This document shows, in pieces, positions 7,060 to 10,019 of a stretch of 10,019 bases of DNA. The DNA is taken from NCBI GenBank assembly GCA_937952345.1, contig CALFYN010000178.1:1-10019 (forward strand), given 5' to 3'. Origin of the DNA: an uncultured Acidobacteriota bacterium (GTDB lineage: Bacteria; Acidobacteriota; Terriglobia; Bryobacterales; Bryobacteraceae). The notes beneath the pieces are model-generated. The model searched no databases and was not told the origin of the DNA. It saw only the letters and a program-made list of their open reading frames with translations. The translations under genes were made by a program, and so were the position numbers. Numbering within the stretch: position 1 is the first letter of the stretch; each line of letters opens with the position of its first letter.

Positions 7060-7263
7060 ATGCGTTCTCAAATTTCTCCCTCGTCTCAGAAAGCGCGTAC
7101 GGAATTACAGCGCCTGTATGTGAAGCGGTCTGCCATCGACCGCCTGATCGAAGCCCTCTCCCTCTACAGCCGGCACGCCGTTGCCGCGCAGGTAGTGGCC
7201 ATGCCACGGAAGGGGCCGCGGTCAATCAAGAGAGAGCAATTGGCTGTCCGGACAGGAAGCTAG
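7060..7263 (+). CDS. Small basic helical protein, hypothetical
   Basis: 67 residues from ATG 7060 to TAG 7261-7263; family not recognised. Residues about 11-40 form a heptad-like amphipathic stretch (TELQRLYVKRSAIDRLIEAL) that looks like genuine protein rather than shadow translation, followed by a basic tail (MPRKGPRSIKREQL). There is no good Shine-Dalgarno: an AGGAG at 7028-7032 is 27 bases away. The candidate -10 box at 7045-7050 would make the message nearly leaderless. It could be a DNA- or RNA-binding accessory protein, or a remnant; it stands alone between two transcription units. Moderate to low confidence that it is expressed. Confidence 0.42.
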   Translation: MRSQISPSSQKARTELQRLYVKRSAIDRLIEALSLYSRHAVAAQVVAMPRKGPRSIKREQLAVRTGS

Positions 7264-7286
7264 TATCTGTTCTCCATCCCTCCTAA

Positions 7287-7315
7287 GGTGGCTCTCCACC
7301 GATTCCCTTTGCTTT
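7287..7315 (+). terminator. Short GC hairpin after the 67-residue gene
   Basis: GGTGG (7287-7291), loop CTCT, CCACC (7296-7300), followed by a T-rich GATTCCCTTTGCTTT. It starts 24 bases after the stop at 7263. The stem is short and the T-run interrupted, so this may be a weak terminator or part of the leader structure downstream. Confidence 0.3.
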
Positions 7316-7409
7316 CCCGGGCTGTTGCCTTGTAACCTAACAATTTGGCGATGCGCCCTACCATGTGAGGCTCTCCAGTTGTGGTTGTTCGAGGGGAGCC
7401 CGGGAAAGC
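7311..7409 (+). repeat. 13-bp perfect inverted repeat enclosing a structured leader of the sigma-factor gene
   Basis: GCTTTCCCGGGCT at 7311-7323 is the exact reverse complement of AGCCCGGGAAAGC at 7397-7409, leaving a 73-base interior. The outer helix can grow by three more pairs counting wobbles (7308-7310 with 7410-7412). Inside, AACAA (7339-7343) can pair with TTGTT (7385-7389), and GGCG (7347-7350) with CGCC (7354-7357) around ATG. The repeat ends 13 bases before the GAGAAGG ribosome site. It looks like a folded 5' leader RNA or a short inverted-repeat element; I do not recognise a known riboswitch class. Confidence 0.6.
7331..7337 (+). promoter_or_regulatory. Possible ECF-type -35 element
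   Basis: TGTAACC resembles the AAC-containing -35 boxes of many ECF promoters, which often drive their own sigma gene. No clear -10 partner is found 16-17 bases on, so this is weak. Confidence 0.2.
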
Positions 7410-7421
7410 GAGCGTCGCAGT

Positions 7422-7428
7422 GAGAAGG
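7422..7428 (+). promoter_or_regulatory. Shine-Dalgarno deciding the GTG start of the sigma factor
   Basis: GAGAAGG, 4 bases before GTG at 7433. An in-frame TGA at 7421-7423 excludes any earlier start, so GTG 7433 is the first possible codon. Confidence 0.6.
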
Positions 7429-7432
7429 CGGC

Positions 7433-8020
7433 GTGCTGATAGACTTCGACCTGATACGCCGGGCCAGGGACGGCGACGACGCGGCATTCAACCAGATTGT
7501 GCAAGCTTACCGAAAGCGGATACTTGGCACGATCTCGCGCCTCATTGGGAGGCCGGAGGATGTCGAGGATGTCGGGCAGGAAGTGTTCATGCGCCTCTAT
7601 TACTCGCTGGACCAATTGCGTGCGCCTGAGGTCTTCGAGCCTTGGCTCTACCGCCTCACGGTGAACGCCGCTTACGACTATATGCGGCGCCAGAAGCGCC
7701 GTCCGGAGTCCCGGATGGCGGATCTGAGCGAGCAGCAGGTAGCGTCGGCGGACGCCGTGGCCGGCAGTAAGCATAGGAGCGAGGAGACGCGTAAGGCAGG
7801 GCTTCGGGAGTTTGTCCAGTCGTTGTTGGGGCACGTTTCCGAAGAAGATCGGATCTTGTTGACCTTGAAAGAAGTCGAAGGTTTATCCTTGAAGGAACTG
7901 GAGAACATCTACAAGGTGAACGAGAACGCTCTCAAGGTTCGTCTGTTTCGGGCGCGCCAGAGAGTGCTGAAAGCGTTCGCTGCTTCCGGGGGGGATGCGA
8001 AACCTCCCGCGAGCGAGTAG
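7433..8020 (+). CDS. ECF-type RNA polymerase sigma-70 factor (RpoE-like)
   Basis: 195 residues, normal for an extracytoplasmic-function sigma factor, which directs RNA polymerase to a stress- or signal-specific regulon. Region 2 is at about residues 8-90: DDAAFNQIVQAYRKRI, then EDVEDVGQEVFMRLYY (core binding, about 42-57), then FEPWLYRLTVNAAYDYMRRQKRR (-10 recognition and melting). A linker of about 90-125 follows. Region 4 at about 130-182 holds SEEDRILLTLKEVEGLSLKELENIYKVNENALKVRLFRARQRV, the -35-binding helix-turn-helix. No extra C-terminal domain. It starts with GTG and is the first gene of a three-gene unit: the next gene begins 28 bases on. The small membrane protein downstream is the likely anti-sigma factor. 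The exact ECF group was not assigned. Confidence 0.93.
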   Translation: MLIDFDLIRRARDGDDAAFNQIVQAYRKRILGTISRLIGRPEDVEDVGQEVFMRLYYSLDQLRAPEVFEPWLYRLTVNAAYDYMRRQKRRPESRMADLSEQQVASADAVAGSKHRSEETRKAGLREFVQSLLGHVSEEDRILLTLKEVEGLSLKELENIYKVNENALKVRLFRARQRVLKAFAASGGDAKPPASE

Positions 8021-8033
8021 AATAGGGGTACAC

Positions 8034-8041
8034 GGGAAGGG
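8034..8041 (+). promoter_or_regulatory. Shine-Dalgarno for the putative anti-sigma gene
   Basis: GGGAAGGG, 7 bases before ATG 8049. It supports 8049 over the in-frame upstream ATG at 7995, which lies inside the sigma-factor gene. Confidence 0.6.
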
Positions 8042-8048
8042 ATTGACC

Positions 8049-8390
8049 ATGGCCAGTGAGTCTCACGATCGGAAGTTGCAGGATCTGTTTCAGGCCTACC
8101 GGGCTGCATGTCCTGATTTCGAAGAAAGCTCCACGTTCATGCCGGGCCTCTGGCAGAAGATCGAGGCGCGGCAGTCATTTCCATTTGCCATGCGCCGCTT
8201 CGCACGGCTCTTTGTCTCTGCTGCCGCCGCCATGTGCCTTTTGATGGCGATGCTGCTGACTACCTCTACAACCACCCACAACGGTCCTGGTGTGATGGCC
8301 TACGTCGAAGCCCTCGACAATGACAATTCCCACGAGGTTCTTGCCTACGCCGACATCGAGAATGTCAACAACGGAGATTCTACGTGGTAA
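8049..8390 (+). CDS. Putative anti-sigma factor, small single-pass membrane protein
   Basis: 113 residues from ATG 8049 (good ribosome site). A cytoplasmic N-terminal helical part (about 1-50) contains FMPGLWQKIEAR at 30-41, a short Leu-Trp-x-x-Ile-Glu-Ala-Arg pattern I associate with small sigma-linked membrane proteins. One transmembrane helix follows at about 52-72 (FVSAAAAMCLLMAMLL), then a periplasmic tail of about 40 residues rich in Asp, Asn and Glu. There is no HxxxCxxC zinc motif of the ZAS anti-sigma domain, so assignment rests on position directly after the sigma gene, size and topology. It overlaps the next gene by 7 bases. By analogy with CnrY-type proteins the cytoplasmic part would hold the sigma factor until a periplasmic signal arrives; that is inference. 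Confidence 0.65.
   Translation: MASESHDRKLQDLFQAYRAACPDFEESSTFMPGLWQKIEARQSFPFAMRRFARLFVSAAAAMCLLMAMLLTTSTTTHNGPGVMAYVEALDNDNSHEVLAYADIENVNNGDSTW
8373..8376 (+). promoter_or_regulatory. Shine-Dalgarno supporting a GTG start in the overlap
   Basis: GGAG, 7 bases before GTG 8384. It favours this start over the ATG at 8405, which has no comparable site. Confidence 0.45.
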
Positions 8391-8785
8391 AACGCAGTAG
8401 CCCCATGGTGGCCCTCTATCTGCTGCTGGTGTTCGGCAGTGGGGCTCTGGTGGGTGCGTTCGGACATCGCCTCTATTCCGCCAAAACGGTGAGCGCCGAA
8501 CGGCGCGAGAACCGGAGCCCGGAGGCGTTGCGCCAGAAGTATTTAAAGGACTACGAATCGCGCCTCAGCCTCAACGCCGATCAAATGAAGCAACTCGTGG
8601 TCATTCTCGATGAGACCAAAGCGAAGTACAAGGCTACCCACGACAGCATCGGGCCTGAGATGAAGCGTATTGGCGCCGAACAGCGCGAGCGCATTAACGC
8701 CATGCTCAGCGATGCGCAAAAGGTCGAGTACGCCAAGATGCTCGAAGATCGCGAGAAGCGCCGGAAACAATCCGGCAGCCGGTAG
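8384..8785 (+). CDS. Membrane-anchored Spy/CpxP-like (heavy-metal-resistance fold) periplasmic protein
   Basis: 133 residues from GTG 8384, overlapping the previous stop by 7 bases, which implies translational coupling. An uncleaved-looking N-terminal transmembrane helix lies at about 8-27 (MVALYLLLVFGSGALVGAFG), then an entirely helical, highly charged periplasmic domain. Residues about 60-75 (RLSLNADQMKQL) resemble the LTxxQ motif of Spy/CpxP and the heavy-metal-resistance family, and a second similar helix is at about 103-120 (RINAMLSDAQKVEYAKML). The family includes chaperones and the metal sensor CnrX. Metal ligands are not obvious: few His and no Cys in the periplasmic part. With sigma and putative anti-sigma upstream it is the likely sensor or modulator of the unit. 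ATG 8405 is an alternative start but would remove most of the helix lead-in. Confidence 0.75.
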   Translation: MVKRSSPMVALYLLLVFGSGALVGAFGHRLYSAKTVSAERRENRSPEALRQKYLKDYESRLSLNADQMKQLVVILDETKAKYKATHDSIGPEMKRIGAEQRERINAMLSDAQKVEYAKMLEDREKRRKQSGSR

Positions 8786-8791
8786 GCGGGT

Positions 8792-8821
8792 CTGTCACCA
8801 GGCGACAGGCCGGACGGCCTG
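8792..8821. terminator. Hairpins between convergent genes, possible bidirectional terminator
   Basis: CAGGCC (8806-8811) pairs with GGCCTG (8816-8821) around GGAC. A competing stem CTGTC (8792-8796) / GACAG (8804-8808) overlaps it. Neither has a strong T-run, but the position between convergent genes fits termination. Confidence 0.4.
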
Positions 8822-8842
8822 CCGCATCCAGCAGCACAAACT

Positions 8843-9079
8843 CTAGTTCGGCTTTTTGCGCGCTTCCTGAATCTGCTTCGATTTCGCGAACTTCTTCTGG
8901 AAGCGGTCCACACGGCCTTCCGTATCCACCAGTTTCTGGCGGCCGGTGAAGAACGGGTGGCAGGCGGAACAGATTTCCACGCGGATGTCACCCTTGTGGG
9001 TGGACCGGGTCTTAAAAGTCGACCCGCAGGCACAGATCACATTCAATTCGTTGTAGGCGGGATGAATTGCGGCTTTCAT
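8843..9079 (-). CDS. rpmE: 50S ribosomal protein bL31, zinc-binding (C+) form
   Basis: 78 residues. Start ATG (complement of 9077-9079) gives the canonical MKAAIHPAYNEL opening. The four zinc-ligand positions are all Cys: C16 and C18 (CACG) and C37 and C40 (CSACH), so this is the C+ paralogue rather than the zinc-independent form. HPFFTGRQKLVDTEGRVDRF at 41-60 is the family's most conserved block. The protein sits at the 50S/30S bridge region of the ribosome. An AAAGGAA lies 12 bases upstream of the start. It follows the heparinase-like gene by 25 bases on the same strand but has its own likely promoter. A reading frame extension upstream to 9235 is open but not part of bL31. Confidence 0.96.
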   Translation of the reverse strand: MKAAIHPAYNELNVICACGSTFKTRSTHKGDIRVEICSACHPFFTGRQKLVDTEGRVDRFQKKFAKSKQIQEARKKPN

Positions 9080-9091
9080 CGGTACAGCAGA

Positions 9092-9098
9092 TTCCTTT
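9092..9098 (-). promoter_or_regulatory. Shine-Dalgarno for rpmE
   Basis: AAAGGAA on the minus strand, 12 bases before the ATG; slightly long spacing. Confidence 0.4.
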
Positions 9099-9104
9099 CG
9101 AGCT

Positions 9105-10019
9105 TTAGGGCAACCTTTCCAGTATAACACGTTCGTAGCGTTCCACACCGTCCGCGGTGAACCGGAAACGGTCGGAAAACGTGTCCGTGCGCACCGTGAT
9201 CCATCCTTCCGCATCTCTTTGAAAGGAAACAGCACCGGGGCGGTCCCGATACGGCTCGAGCAACGTCAGAAACTCGGCCGATTCGCCCTTCCGCCTTGCC
9301 ATCACGTAGGGCACGGGCTGCAACAGGTTAGGGCCCAATCCCTTCCCCGCCACCACGGTGGTTCCCTGCCCTCTCAGCATCCACACCCGCAGGCTGCGCC
9401 CAGCCAGTTCGTAGTCCGCCGCCACGACGGACTCATCCCCCTCATACAGCACGGTGAAATTGTCCACATAGATGGCGCCGCGCGGGGGCCCGCCGGCCAC
9501 CTGCGTCCATTCCACCGCCACCGTGCGGATGGGCGTGTCCACCACGCCGTCGTTATTCCCCAGGTAATGCTGCCAGGTTCCGATCCCTTTCACTTCCACC
9601 AGCTTCCAACCGGTCCAGGTGACCGGACCGACCGCCGCCACAAAGCGCTCATCGCTCGAATCGTTGATACGCAGCGACAACCGGTGGCCACTGCCGTCTC
9701 CATATACCATCACGCGCAATCCTTCCGGCGCCTTGTCCGGCTGATTGCGCAATAGCGGAGTGGAATAGAGCATGTAGCCCGCGCCCGTGAATTCATAGGA
9801 AAGCTTTCCCGAATAGCGGCCCTCGGCCGCCTGCTCATCCGAGTATTGGTATGTGCCTCGCGCCGCTGCCGATCCCGCGAACGTTGTTCCGAAGTTGACC
9901 GCGCCGGCCGGCCGCCCGTCGAAACGCACCTGCCAGGCTTCGTCTGTTTCGGCGGCACGGTTTTCCGTGAGATGCTGATACCCGTTCGCTTGCGGGAATC
10001 CGCTGAATGCGGATAGCGG
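9105..10019 (-). CDS. Heparinase II/III-like secreted protein, C-terminal part (5' end beyond window)
   Basis: 304 residues visible, open to the window edge, so the N-terminus and catalytic core are missing; the in-frame GTG at 9927-9929 is not a credible start because coding-like sequence continues upstream. About the first 190 visible residues look like a beta-sandwich of the galactose-binding/carbohydrate-binding kind (YVDNFTVLYEGDE closing strand, Trp- and Tyr-rich, VEWTQVAGGPPRGAIYVDN). The last 100 residues (SLRVWMLRGQGTTVVAGKGLG, PYVMARRKGESAEFLTLLEPY) resemble the C-terminal beta-domain of heparinase II/III and alginate-lyase-like enzymes, including the Glu-Pro-Tyr motif. The likely role is binding or cleavage of acidic polysaccharide outside the cytoplasm. 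Because the active-site region is out of view, enzyme activity is not established. It ends 25 bases before rpmE. Confidence 0.55.
   Translation of the reverse strand, partial: PLSAFSGFPQANGYQHLTENRAAETDEAWQVRFDGRPAGAVNFGTTFAGSAAARGTYQYSDEQAAEGRYSGKLSYEFTGAGYMLYSTPLLRNQPDKAPEGLRVMVYGDGSGHRLSLRINDSSDERFVAAVGPVTWTGWKLVEVKGIGTWQHYLGNNDGVVDTPIRTVAVEWTQVAGGPPRGAIYVDNFTVLYEGDESVVAADYELAGRSLRVWMLRGQGTTVVAGKGLGPNLLQPVPYVMARRKGESAEFLTLLEPYRDRPGAVSFQRDAEGWITVRTDTFSDRFRFTADGVERYERVILERLP
9121..9129 (-). promoter_or_regulatory. Extended -10 promoter for rpmE
   Basis: TGTTATACT on the minus strand matches the extended -10 form TGnTATAAT with one difference. A start near 9114 gives a leader of about 35 bases holding the AAAGGAA site. 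No -35 match is seen. The element lies within the 3' end of the heparinase-like gene. Confidence 0.5.

Noticed and set aside
6884..7123. 79-codon plus-strand frame in the intergenic region
   Set aside because: No ribosome site, no protein-like pattern, and it conflicts with the more convincing frame at 7060.
7222..7491. Minus-strand frames opposite the sigma-factor leader
   Set aside because: Low-complexity Arg/Ser-rich translation with no start signal; the region is better explained by the inverted repeat.
7995..8048. Earlier ATG for the putative anti-sigma gene
   Set aside because: It lies within the sigma-factor coding end; ATG 8049 has a strong GGGAAGGG at the right distance.
9080..9235. 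Longer N-terminus for bL31
   Set aside because: The family begins at MKAAIHP; the extension is antisense-like readout of the neighbouring gene's frame.

Overview
The window is GC-rich bacterial chromosome with tightly packed genes. The gene set suggests an Acidobacteriota member of the Solibacter/Bryobacter type: a fused anthranilate synthase, a hopanoid-pathway FAD enzyme (HpnE), a large lipoprotein joining a Pirellula/Verrucomicrobium-type beta-propeller to a c-type haem domain, a group ECF sigma factor with small membrane partners, and a heparinase-like secreted protein. This placement is inferred from protein families and style, not from a marker gene; a Planctomycetes/Verrucomicrobia relative is the main alternative. 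No tRNA, rRNA, CRISPR array, insertion sequence or phage gene was seen.

Left half (1-6767, all + strand). The window opens inside a rhizobial-type TrpE(G) fusion gene. Its stop codon is directly followed by the start of a cysteine-rich small membrane protein (2106-2453). Next come an unlisted-looking 34-residue membrane microprotein (2500-2604), hpnE (2608-3924) and, 32 bases on, a 936-residue lipoprotein cytochrome (3957-6767). The very short gaps suggest co-transcription of at least the first four. They do not form one obvious pathway: tryptophan synthesis, squalene/hopanoid synthesis and periplasmic redox lie side by side.

Middle (6768-7432). This is a gene-poor 665-base stretch. It holds terminator-like hairpins after the lipoprotein gene, several dyads, a palindrome sitting between candidate -35 and -10 boxes, a possible 67-residue protein (7060-7263), and a long perfect inverted repeat (13 bp arms, 7311-7323 and 7397-7409) in the leader of the sigma-factor gene.

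Right (7433-8785, +). A three-gene signalling unit: ECF sigma factor, small single-pass putative anti-sigma factor, and a membrane-anchored Spy/CpxP-like periplasmic helical protein whose start overlaps the preceding stop. The arrangement recalls the CnrYXH logic (sigma, membrane anti-sigma, periplasmic heavy-metal-resistance-fold sensor), but the sensor ligand here is unknown.

Right edge (- strand). Convergent with that unit are rpmE (zinc-type bL31, 8843-9079), with an apparent extended -10 promoter of its own, and the 3' part of a heparinase II/III-like gene that runs off the window end.
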